From the NCBI RefSeq assembly GCF_020535565.1, contig NZ_CP084758.1, positions 3,051,001-3,115,000 of the forward strand: a DNA stretch of 64,000 nucleotides. Reading direction: 5' to 3'. Both the position numbers and the translations under genes were made by a program. Origin of the DNA: Shinella sp. XGS7. GTDB lineage: Bacteria > Pseudomonadota > Gammaproteobacteria > Burkholderiales > Burkholderiaceae_C. Shown here one piece after another: positions 43,539 through 50,399 of the stretch. The notes under the pieces are model-generated. The model was not told the DNA's origin. It made no database searches and saw only the letters and a list, made by a program, of their open reading frames with translations. The first letter of the stretch is position 1. Each line of letters opens with the position of its first letter.

Positions 43539-44153
43539 TCATTCCTTGTTTGCCTGGCGCAGCAACCCAGTCAGCTCGTCGAGCTGGCTGCGGTCCTGGG
43601 CGCAGAGGCTGGCGTTGAGGGCGTGGTTGGCCCAGAGGTCCTGGACGGATCGGCCGGCTCCAAGAGCACAGGCTGGTGCGCCGGGGTCATCAGCCGGGCA
43701 GGCACCGGCGGCCACGGGCCGGCCGGCAAGGGCGCTGTTCCACAGGCGCAGACCACCCAGGGTGACAACAGCACCAGGATCAGCATGCGCAGGCTCGCTG
43801 CCCAGCTGCTGCAGCGCCTCCGGTGCAGCGGGCAAGCCTGGCGAGAGGGCTGCTTTGGCTGCGGGGCAGACCGATGGGAGGGTGACCAGGCGGGCATGGG
43901 TGATCTCCTGCTGAACGGTGGCTTGGTGGGCGACCAGGCTGGCCACGGTGGCCTGGTGGGCGTCGACGGCCGCCGCGCCCTGGTCCACGGCTTCAGCGCG
44001 CTGCTGCAGGCTGCGCTCCCGCTGCTGCTGCAGATCGGCCGCCGCGCGGTCAGCCTGCAGCTGCCAGCCCAGACCGAAGCCAATGAGCAGCAACAGCAGG
44101 CCCACCAGGCCGGTGGACGCCAGGCGGGCGGCCAGGGGCTGCAGCGCCTTCAT
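43539..44153 (-). CDS. Rz: Inner-membrane spanin (Rz-like)
   Basis: A 204-residue protein: one N-terminal transmembrane helix (LVGLLLLLIGFGLGW, about 16-31) followed by a periplasmic coiled coil (DLQQQRERSLQQRAEAVDQG). This is the i-spanin form, which with Rz1 fuses the inner and outer membranes at lysis. It overlaps the holin stop (ATGA), and the Rz1 gene is embedded in it in another frame. The C-terminal half is unusually long and Pro/Ala-rich because it also codes Rz1. Confidence 0.85.
   Translation of the reverse strand: MKALQPLAARLASTGLVGLLLLLIGFGLGWQLQADRAAADLQQQRERSLQQRAEAVDQGAAAVDAHQATVASLVAHQATVQQEITHARLVTLPSVCPAAKAALSPGLPAAPEALQQLGSEPAHADPGAVVTLGGLRLWNSALAGRPVAAGACPADDPGAPACALGAGRSVQDLWANHALNASLCAQDRSQLDELTGLLRQANKE
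43571..43786 (-). CDS. Rz1: Outer-membrane spanin lipoprotein (Rz1-like), nested in Rz
   Basis: A 71-residue protein in a different frame inside Rz, from the ATG at 43786. MLILVLLSPWVVCAC is a lipoprotein signal with Cys15 as likely lipid site (VCAC), then a Pro-rich mature part (GTAPLPAGPWPPVPARL). Such a fully embedded, Pro-rich lipoprotein is the classic Rz/Rz1 layout. Confidence 0.78.
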   Translation of the reverse strand: MLILVLLSPWVVCACGTAPLPAGPWPPVPARLMTPAHQPVLLEPADPSRTSGPTTPSTPASAPRTAASSTS

Positions 44154-44398
44154 ACGCGAGGCTCCTGCGGTGCCTCGGCCTGGGCGGGGGGCTGCAGGGC
44201 GGTGGGCTGCGCGATCAGGCGCAGCACGGCGATGGCGATGCCGAAGGCCGCAGTCACCCAGGGCCACACGTGGGCGGGCACCAGGGCCTGCACGAAGGGG
44301 AGCGCGTCGGCCTGCAGGAGGCTGAGCGCGGCCAGCAGGGCCGCGGCCTGGACGCTGCTCAGGCGCCAGCAGCGGCGCCATTGGGGGATGACGTTCAT
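44150..44398 (-). CDS. Holin
   Basis: An 82-residue protein with two hydrophobic helices (about 16-42 and 43-62: AALLAALSLLQADALPFVQA and WPWVTAAFGIAIAVLRLIA) and short charged ends. It overlaps the endolysin stop and the Rz start by 4 bp each. Size, topology and position fit a class II holin. Confidence 0.8.
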   Translation of the reverse strand: MNVIPQWRRCWRLSSVQAAALLAALSLLQADALPFVQALVPAHVWPWVTAAFGIAIAVLRLIAQPTALQPPAQAEAPQEPRV

Positions 44399-45018
44399 GC
44401 TCGGGCACCTCCGCCGGGTGTGGCGGTGAAGATGTGCGCCGGGTCCGGCTCCATGCCCCGGGCCAGCCACTGCTCCACCGAGAAGCCGGGGCAGGTCTTG
44501 AGCCACTCGGCGGGCTCGATGGCGCCGCTGCGGTTCAGATCGGGCGAGAGGTCGCGGTGGCCGCACACGCCCGGGCGCACGGCATTGCCGGACTGCAGGG
44601 GGATCTTGAGGGTGCTGGCCAGAGCCGCGACCAGGCGGGCGAGCGTGCCCCACTGGGGCTCGCTGTAGCGGGCCTCGCGCTCGGCGCCGCCGACCAGGCA
44701 GATGCCCACGCTGTAGGCGTTGTGGCCGCTGACATGGGCGCCGATCTCGGAGAGGTGCCGGCCCGTGTAGTGCCGGCCGTCCACGTCAATCACGTAGTGG
44801 TAGCCGATGCTCTGCAGCTCGACATTGAAGCTGCGCGCCAGAGGGCTGGAGCGGCGAAAGCCGCGGGCAGCGTGCCAGCCGTTGATGACGGTGGCGGCAT
44901 CCCAGGGCCCGATGGGCCGGCCGCTGGGCGTGGCCGAGCAATGCACGACCAGCAGCGAGATCAGGCGCTTGATCTCGGCGCTGGCGGGAAGCGAGGGGGT
45001 GGAGGCGGCGGACTGCAT
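44395..45018 (-). CDS. Endolysin: N-acetylmuramoyl-L-alanine amidase
   Basis: A 207-residue Amidase_2/T7-lysozyme-type enzyme. It cuts between MurNAc and L-Ala. Zinc ligands are His26 (VVHCSATP) and His154 (CGHRDLSPD), with Cys175 (KTCPGF) probably the third; IGYHYVIDVDG gives the catalytic Tyr region. No signal peptide, so the holin must release it. First gene of the lysis unit: the ATG lies 43.5 bp from the dyad of a late promoter element and has no ribosome-binding site. Confidence 0.93.
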   Translation of the reverse strand: MQSAASTPSLPASAEIKRLISLLVVHCSATPSGRPIGPWDAATVINGWHAARGFRRSSPLARSFNVELQSIGYHYVIDVDGRHYTGRHLSEIGAHVSGHNAYSVGICLVGGAEREARYSEPQWGTLARLVAALASTLKIPLQSGNAVRPGVCGHRDLSPDLNRSGAIEPAEWLKTCPGFSVEQWLARGMEPDPAHIFTATPGGGARA

Positions 45019-45068
45019 GCGGGCATGGTCGCCCGCGAGGCCGCGTGGGGGTAGCTAAACCGGTTTAC
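45019..45068 (-). promoter_or_regulatory. Late promoter element, copy 1 (before lysis genes)
   Basis: Minus-strand TAAACCGGTTTAGCTACCCC with the dyad at 45056-45067 and -10-like GACCAT at 45025-45030. The predicted start falls on the A of the endolysin ATG (45018). The stop codon TAA of the upstream gene lies within the dyad. Confidence 0.68.
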
Positions 45069-46027
45069 GTCGCTTCTTGCGGCGGTTCTGCGGCGGCGTC
45101 AGCGTCCACGCCAAAAAGGTCCCGCAATTGTTGGTCGGTGAACTTATCAACCTGTGAAAAAGCAGCTTGAAGGTTCTCCAGGTTAAGCGGAGCACCTATC
45201 TCATCTCTGACGCTCGCGAGCACAGGAACAACCAAAAGGCGAAGCCTCTGAAAGGAATCCAGCGCAGTTTTATAGAGTTCCATCTGAAGAGGACGGATCT
45301 GCTTTACTTGCTGCTCCCAACCCTTCGTGTTCCTATCCAATCGCTGTAGCAGGTCTGTGACCTCGCGATGCCGGGCGTTTTTTCCTGGATCAATGGCATC
45401 GCCGAGTGTCATCGGACCGAGGCTGGATTGCAGTTCCTTAACCTGCTCCCGGATTCTGTCCATTCTGGACCTATGGAACTCGATCAGCTGATTCGCCAAG
45501 ACTGAAGGCCGCCGGGCCAACCGTAGCTTAAGGGACGTCGCTTCGTACTCAGCCATGAAGCTAGCAATCCCGAGCGCGGTTTCTTCAGACGCTACAACGT
45601 AGACCTTTCCGATCTTTGCTGATACTGCATCGAAAGGTGCAGTCGCCTCGTCGTCTTTCAGCCGCGGGTTAGCTAGCCGAACAATCGAAGCAAGAGCCTC
45701 CTCGATAACAGTGGCTACTTCCATATAGACGTCGCGTCTAGTTTGGAGGAGCACATCTGCAAGCTTCTGTCTGCGATCGTTCTGATGCTGTGTTCGGAGG
45801 TTCCAGCGGCTGACAGCATTGTTGACCAGCACGGCAACTAAGGCGACCACCGCCGTGATCAGTCCAGCAATGAGGGAGTCAGGAAAGTTCCTGAGGCGAA
45901 CTAGTGTCTCGGGCGCCATCAGCAAGCCAGCAATAGCCCCGAGTACCAAAAAGAAACCGGAAACAGTCAGCTTCTTTACCTTATCCCGAAATGAACTCCG
46001 GCTCGAGCGCGAGATGTCACTGCTCAT
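45065..46027 (-). CDS. Membrane protein with long helical cytoplasmic part
   Basis: A 320-residue protein with two transmembrane helices near the N-terminus (about 24-42 and 51-70: SGFFLVLGAIAGLLM, LIAGLITAVVALVAVLV) and a long helical C-terminal domain. No family recognised. It lies at the end of a leftward group behind the repressor and has lower GC than late genes, suggesting expression in the lysogen. Superinfection exclusion or defence is a reasonable guess; nothing in the sequence proves it. Confidence 0.6.
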   Translation of the reverse strand: MSSDISRSSRSSFRDKVKKLTVSGFFLVLGAIAGLLMAPETLVRLRNFPDSLIAGLITAVVALVAVLVNNAVSRWNLRTQHQNDRRQKLADVLLQTRRDVYMEVATVIEEALASIVRLANPRLKDDEATAPFDAVSAKIGKVYVVASEETALGIASFMAEYEATSLKLRLARRPSVLANQLIEFHRSRMDRIREQVKELQSSLGPMTLGDAIDPGKNARHREVTDLLQRLDRNTKGWEQQVKQIRPLQMELYKTALDSFQRLRLLVVPVLASVRDEIGAPLNLENLQAAFSQVDKFTDQQLRDLFGVDADAAAEPPQEAT

Positions 46028-46039
46028 GGTGCTCGTGTT

Positions 46040-46645
46040 TTACACACCCCAGAAGGTCAAAGTACGCACCAACGGTTTCCCGCTATCGGGCACTAGCCTC
46101 CGCCAGTCTGGCGTCATGGAGTAGTCGGGCAACTCCCAAATTTCAGCTACCTGCCAGCCAGACTTACTCTTCTCCATCACATAACGATAGCGATTCGCAA
46201 CCTCTCTGGCCCGTTCATCCCTCTGTGTCAATTCGGCGCCGGCTGGAATAGGCGATGTGTTCTTGATGGTCACCAGAATGACTGCCCGCGACTCACTTTC
46301 GACCTTGACCTCCACAATGTCACGCGCGAAAGAATCCGGTTTCTGCTCCTTGGCGGCGTGATAGTTCCCAACTTGGCCTGTGCTTACTTGGCGCACAAAC
46401 TCGTCAGCTTCCTTTACCTCTGCCAGCGCACGGTTCTCCAACCAAGCGCGCTGAGCAATCTGATAGTCACGCGCCACCCAGTAGGACTTGAGCGCCTTGT
46501 CCGGAGTAGACATATCAGCCTTCTGGGGCGCCTGGATGGGTTCTTTGACTCCTACTCCCACCTCTGCCGGCGGCGTGCCTCGCTGACAAGCCGACATCGC
46601 GGCCGCGATGGCCAAGGCAGTGAGGATCGTCCACGTATTTTTCAT
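46040..46645 (-). CDS. Putative lipoprotein behind the repressor
   Basis: A 201-residue protein with a lipoprotein signal (TALAIAAAMSAC, lipid Cys at about residue 20). The mature part has SYWVARDYQIAQRAWLENRA and a C-terminal NTF2-like pattern (VILVTIKNTSP, NRYRYVMEKSKSGWQVAEIW), similar to DUF4878-type domains. Ribosome-binding AGGGAGA precedes the start. Part of the lower-GC group between repressor and lysis genes. Confidence 0.6.
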   Translation of the reverse strand: MKNTWTILTALAIAAAMSACQRGTPPAEVGVGVKEPIQAPQKADMSTPDKALKSYWVARDYQIAQRAWLENRALAEVKEADEFVRQVSTGQVGNYHAAKEQKPDSFARDIVEVKVESESRAVILVTIKNTSPIPAGAELTQRDERAREVANRYRYVMEKSKSGWQVAEIWELPDYSMTPDWRRLVPDSGKPLVRTLTFWGV

Positions 46646-46684
46646 CGTTCGTATCTCCCTAAAAAACGAAGATGGCCACTCCAG

Positions 46685-47266
46685 TTAAGCCCTCTTGGCC
46701 GCGATGGTTCGCTTCTCTTTCGCAGACTTCTTCTCTGCCCGAATCTTGTCCTTCTCGACGCGACTCAGCACAACGTCAAGCTGATCAGCATCCAGATAGC
46801 CAGTGCGCGCCGCAGCACGCCAGACGTCTTTTGCCCTCTCGAACTCACGCCGCTCGCATAGAACTCGCGAGGCTCTGTCGAATGTACTCACCAGGGGCCA
46901 GCCGGCGCTCGAGTAAGGCTCTGGCTCAACATACGTGGCACCAACCAAGGACGAGATCTGCTTGGCCCTCTCGGCGGTAGCTTCGTATGTTGCCCGTTTG
47001 TCAGCCTCAAGCCCTGCGAGAAGTTCTGGGAGTTCCTGGATATGAAGCCAGGCAATGGACAGCAGCTCTGTGGCGATGCCGGCCTCAGAGCGCCGCCTGT
47101 AGAGCGCCTCAACCAAGCTTTGCAAAAGGTGATGTCTGTCGACTGGATTGGTATGCACTGCTACGGCAGCCCGCATAGCTGTTAGATCCGCCGAACTCCA
47201 AGCGTCAAACACTGCATCTGGGGTGACCTGCTGCCCCATCCGCGTAATGAAGCGCCGCGTGCTCAT
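46685..47266 (-). CDS. Uncharacterised soluble protein behind the repressor
   Basis: A 193-residue protein without signal peptide. It is helical (VDRHHLLQSLVEALYRRRSE, LLSIAWLHIQELPELLAGLE) with a very basic C-terminus (RAEKKSAKEKRTIAAKRA) that could bind nucleic acid. Start chosen at 47266; an upstream extension would run into the repressor. It is the first gene after the repressor on the same strand. Confidence 0.55.
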   Translation of the reverse strand: MSTRRFITRMGQQVTPDAVFDAWSSADLTAMRAAVAVHTNPVDRHHLLQSLVEALYRRRSEAGIATELLSIAWLHIQELPELLAGLEADKRATYEATAERAKQISSLVGATYVEPEPYSSAGWPLVSTFDRASRVLCERREFERAKDVWRAAARTGYLDADQLDVVLSRVEKDKIRAEKKSAKEKRTIAAKRA

Positions 47267-47381
47267 GGCACTCTCGAACCGATTCGAGCGATCTTCGAGC
47301 GGTGCTCGAGGTCTTTGCCTGGCCGGATTCTCACCGTCTCTCTTAGCATCTCTCCTCCCCCTATTCGTATACAAGCAGACT

Positions 47382-48215
47382 TCAGCGAGTCCTGGGCCAA
47401 ACCATTCGGCCTGCAACGTGCACCTTTATTGCACCGGGCCTGACCACCTCAGGTTCGTAGGCCGGGTTATCGCTTTTGATCACAAGAGAGCCGTCCAGCT
47501 TGTGCTGCACCCTCTTGACCAGTACGTTCCCGGCCACCCTGATTACGTAGACGCCGCTGGTGTCTACCTTGCTTACGTGGGTGTCAATGACGATCGTCTC
47601 GCCGTCAACCAGAGTTGGCTCCATGCTGTCGCCGTGGACACGTACCGTTGCCAGTCCATCTGTTCTCCCGAACGTCTCTTGCATCCAGCGGCGGTCGAAC
47701 GCCATGACCCCTGCGTCATTGAAGTCCATATCTTCAGCCGCACTCAACCCACGTCCGGCAGACGCGTCTCGGTACTTTGGTATCACCTGAAACTCCCTCT
47801 TGATGTGCCTGTGCTCGTACAGCACCGGAAGCACCAGAGGCGTTGTCTGCCGCGCGCGGAGGGTGGTCATCGCTGCGAGCGCTGCGCCCAAGAAATGGGC
47901 ACTCCCAATGGTCGGATCGAGCACGGTGAGCTTGTCCCTCGGAGCCCCTGTGCTTTCTGTGCCGTCCTCGGATCTTTCGACCAGATCCACAGGGGACTTT
48001 AGTAACCGCTCGCCACCAAGGATGTAGACCACATCCATCCGCGCGGCCAGCGCACGCGCAAGCACGTCTCCACCAGGCACGGCCTTGCTGCGCTCGTACT
48101 TCCCAAGCATCTCCCGCGATACGCCTAGGAGCGACGCTAGGGAATCTTGATTCTCACCCAGCCGCAGACGCTCTTCCCGTAGGCGGTCGCCCATGGTTTT
48201 GGAATCAGAGTTCAC
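47382..48215 (-). CDS. c: Prophage repressor, XRE helix-turn-helix with S24 peptidase domain
   Basis: A 277-residue LexA/CI-type repressor. The N-terminal HTH is residues 8-62 (DSLASLLGVSREMLGKYERS). The C-terminal S24 domain has catalytic Ser197 in RVHGDSMEPTLVDGE and Lys234 in NVLVKRV. An Ala-Gly pair at 153-154 (DASAGRGLS) is a plausible RecA-assisted cleavage site, so the prophage is probably SOS-inducible, unlike Mu. GTG start with AAGG 6 bases upstream; ATG at 48194 is an alternative. It faces the early operon across a 190-bp operator region. Confidence 0.92.
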   Translation of the reverse strand: MNSDSKTMGDRLREERLRLGENQDSLASLLGVSREMLGKYERSKAVPGGDVLARALAARMDVVYILGGERLLKSPVDLVERSEDGTESTGAPRDKLTVLDPTIGSAHFLGAALAAMTTLRARQTTPLVLPVLYEHRHIKREFQVIPKYRDASAGRGLSAAEDMDFNDAGVMAFDRRWMQETFGRTDGLATVRVHGDSMEPTLVDGETIVIDTHVSKVDTSGVYVIRVAGNVLVKRVQHKLDGSLVIKSDNPAYEPEVVRPGAIKVHVAGRMVWPRTR

Positions 48216-48223
48216 AAAAGGCC

Positions 48224-48252
48224 TTGCAGAAGAGATTGTTTGTTCCCATAAT
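48224..48252 (+). promoter_or_regulatory. Early promoter (sigma-70 type)
   Basis: TTGCAG (48224-48229), 17-bp spacer, CATAAT (48247-48252), pointing to the early genes. A candidate operator TTTGTTCCCAT (48239-48249) overlaps its -10. Confidence 0.65.
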
Positions 48253-48378
48253 CACCAACACGCACTTTTGTTCTCATGCTCACACCAGTAACCACCAATC
48301 CACACCCCTAAGAGTAGGGAGGGTTACCTGGGGTAACGCGTGGGGACGAAGGCAATTCCTCGGCACGCACTTGTGCGT
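48239..48378. promoter_or_regulatory. Operator region between repressor and early genes
   Basis: Direct repeats TTTGTTCCCAT (48239-48249) and TTTGTTCTCAT (48267-48277), 28 bp apart; dyad GTTACC-N3-GGTAAC (48323-48337); dyad ACGCAC-TT-GTGCGT (48365-48378), with a half-site ACGCAC also at 48260-48265. The first set could bind the repressor and the dyads the Ner-like protein; the assignment is a guess. Confidence 0.55.
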
Positions 48379-48405
48379 ACCAAGTCACACGATTTTGCAC
48401 GACAC

Positions 48406-48615
48406 ATGGCCAAGAAACCCGCTGTGAAAACCCATGCCGAAGTGCGCGCCGAGTTCAACCGGCGCGGTGAGTCCATCGCCGGATGGGCTCGGAAGCACCA
48501 GTTTGGCTACAGCCTGGTTTGCGAGGTCCTGTCCGGCCGGAAGAAGTGCAAGCGCGGGCAGTCCCACCGGATTGCGGTGCTGCTCGGCTTGAAGGACGGC
48601 GAGATCGTGAACTGA
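48406..48615 (+). CDS. ner: Ner-like DNA-binding regulator
   Basis: A 69-residue protein resembling Ner/Nlp: RAEFNRRGESIAGWARKHQF, then SLVCEVLSGRKKCKRGQSHRIAVLLGLKDG, a Cro-like helix-turn-helix. In Mu, Ner turns down early and repressor transcription during lytic growth. It is the first early gene. The ATG at 48406 was preferred to a longer reading. Confidence 0.82.
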   Translation: MAKKPAVKTHAEVRAEFNRRGESIAGWARKHQFGYSLVCEVLSGRKKCKRGQSHRIAVLLGLKDGEIVN

Positions 48616-48650
48616 AGCGAGTTCCATCCACCACTACGAAAGGGCCTCCC

Positions 48651-48851
48651 ATGATCAAGAACCCCACCTATCACCGCCGCCGCACTGAGCGCCTACGTCG
48701 CGAGGAAGCTCGCCGCGCCCTGGCCGCCGAGCGCAAAGCCATCGCTCCTGAGATTGAAGCCGTCCGCCAGGCAGTCCAGCAGGTTGCTCTGGCGGTGACC
48801 TTGGGCGAAGCCGGCTATGGCGCTCCCCGCCCAAGCTCGCAAGCCCACTGA
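48651..48851 (+). CDS. Small early basic protein
   Basis: A 66-residue protein with a strongly basic N-terminal helix (HRRRTERLRREEARRAL) and an amphipathic middle. AAGGG precedes the ATG. Between ner and the winged-helix gene. No family recognised. Confidence 0.55.
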   Translation: MIKNPTYHRRRTERLRREEARRALAAERKAIAPEIEAVRQAVQQVALAVTLGEAGYGAPRPSSQAH

Positions 48852-48865
48852 CCCCGGGGAACTCC

Positions 48866-49192
48866 ATGAGCAGCACCCCGATGAACCGCGATCTCAAGAA
48901 GTACGCGAACGACGGCCAGCAGCGCCTGCTGAGCCTGATCACGCTGCTGGCCGGGCACGAGATCACGGGCATGGCCCCGGCCGATATCGCCCGGCAGCAG
49001 GGATGCACGCCCAGCGTGGTCACCCGCGACCTGGCGAACCTGCAGCTGGCTGGCTTCGGCGAGCAGGTGCCTGAGACCAGCCGCTGGCGCCTGAGCCCGC
49101 AGATCGTGCAGATCGCGCTGAAGCACATGCGCGCCCTGGATGCCGCCGAGCAGCGCCTGGCGGATGTGCGCAACCGCTTCAGCCGCACCTAG
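48866..49192 (+). CDS. Winged-helix DNA-binding protein (IclR/MarR-like)
   Basis: A 108-residue protein with an HTH at about 26-75 (LLSLITLLAGHEITGMAPAD, then QGCTPSVVTRDLANLQLAGF), the winged-helix pattern found in IclR-like phage early regulators. C-terminal helix. Probably regulates the early operon or helps transposition. Confidence 0.72.
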   Translation: MSSTPMNRDLKKYANDGQQRLLSLITLLAGHEITGMAPADIARQQGCTPSVVTRDLANLQLAGFGEQVPETSRWRLSPQIVQIALKHMRALDAAEQRLADVRNRFSRT

Positions 49193-49204
49193 GAGATCCC
49201 TCGC

Positions 49205-49465
49205 ATGAGCACCACGCACTTCTCCCCCTCCACGCCGCCGAGCGCGGCCACCAAGGTGGCGGCATCGCTGCTCGCCTGCGGCAGCAACAGCGAGCAGGTG
49301 GCCCGCTACTTCCTGAGCCTGGGCCAGAACGACGCGCAGCAAGCCCTGCGTGTTCTGAACGAGACCCACGACGAGTTTGACCAGCTGTTCACCAGCGTGG
49401 CCATCCATCTGCGCGCGGGCCAGCTGCTGCCTGCATCCCCCACCACCACGCCCTCCAACACCTGA
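49205..49465 (+). CDS. Uncharacterised early protein
   Basis: An 86-residue protein with a helical middle (SEQVARYFLSLGQNDAQQAL) and Ser/Thr/Pro-rich ends. It begins 12 bp after the winged-helix gene and ends 1 bp before the next start. No domain recognised. Confidence 0.55.
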   Translation: MSTTHFSPSTPPSAATKVAASLLACGSNSEQVARYFLSLGQNDAQQALRVLNETHDEFDQLFTSVAIHLRAGQLLPASPTTTPSNT

Positions 49466-49466
49466 T

Positions 49467-50384
49467 ATGGCACGACAAAAGACACCCCAGGCGGCGCCGG
49501 TCGACGCCGCCGTGAACCACCAGGCCCTGGCTCAGGCCGGCCGCGCCGCCACCGAGCTGGTGCTGCTGGACGAGCAGCACCAGACCCGTGTGCGTGCCCT
49601 GGCAGCAAGCCTGGGCTATCAGCTGCCGGCTGACGCGACCGACCCCGACCTGATCCAGCGCGATATCGCCGCCAACATGCGCCGCTCAGTGGAGGCGGTG
49701 CTGGAGGTGGGGCGCGGCCTCTGCGTGCTCAAGGAGACTTGCCAGCACGGCACTTTCATGGCGCGGCTGGATGTTCTGGGCATCGAGGCCCGGGTGGCTC
49801 AGAAGTTCATGGCCTCGGCCTTCAAGTTCTCAAATGCGGCGACGTCGCCGCTTTTGAAGGCGGCCGGCAACCAGTCCAAGCTGTTCGAGCTCTTGGTGTT
49901 GGATGACGAGCAGATGGAGGAGCTGGTGCTCACGGGCCAGACCGGCGAGCTGGCTCTGGACGATGTGGCCACCATGAGCGTGAAGGAGCTGCGCGCCGCG
50001 GTGCGCGAGGCCCGGGAGGGCCTGGCCGCCAAGGACGGCGTGATCTCCAGCCAGGCGGACAAGATCAACCAGCTGGACGAGAAGCTGAACCGCCCCTTCA
50101 AGCCCAAGAAGGGCGACCCGGCCAAGACCGCCGCCGAGGCCGCCGCGCTGCAGGCGCTGGCCGAAGCGGTGAACGGGGCTGAGGTGCAGTTCGCACAACT
50201 GGCGGTGGTCGCGGCCGAACTGTCGGATCACAGCAACGCTGCCATCCGCGAGCGGGCGCTGCAGGGGGTGCAGTACCTGGTGTCGCGCATGCGCGAGATC
50301 GTCACGGACAACTCGCTGGAGGTGACCGTTGACGACGAGACGCTGGGCGGCCGGCCCGAGTGGCTGGGCAAGGCCCAAGACTGA
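49467..50384 (+). CDS. DUF3102-like protein before the transposase
   Basis: A 305-residue protein. An N-terminal DUF3102-type region (RSVEAVLEVGRGLCVLKETC, then FMARLDVLGIEARVAQKFM) is followed by a coiled coil (VREAREGLAAKDGVISSQAD). Proteins like this precede the transposase in many transposable phages, but a role has not been shown. ATG at 49467. Confidence 0.7.
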   Translation: MARQKTPQAAPVDAAVNHQALAQAGRAATELVLLDEQHQTRVRALAASLGYQLPADATDPDLIQRDIAANMRRSVEAVLEVGRGLCVLKETCQHGTFMARLDVLGIEARVAQKFMASAFKFSNAATSPLLKAAGNQSKLFELLVLDDEQMEELVLTGQTGELALDDVATMSVKELRAAVREAREGLAAKDGVISSQADKINQLDEKLNRPFKPKKGDPAKTAAEAAALQALAEAVNGAEVQFAQLAVVAAELSDHSNAAIRERALQGVQYLVSRMREIVTDNSLEVTVDDETLGGRPEWLGKAQD

Positions 50385-50399
50385 CGCGAGGCCCCACGC

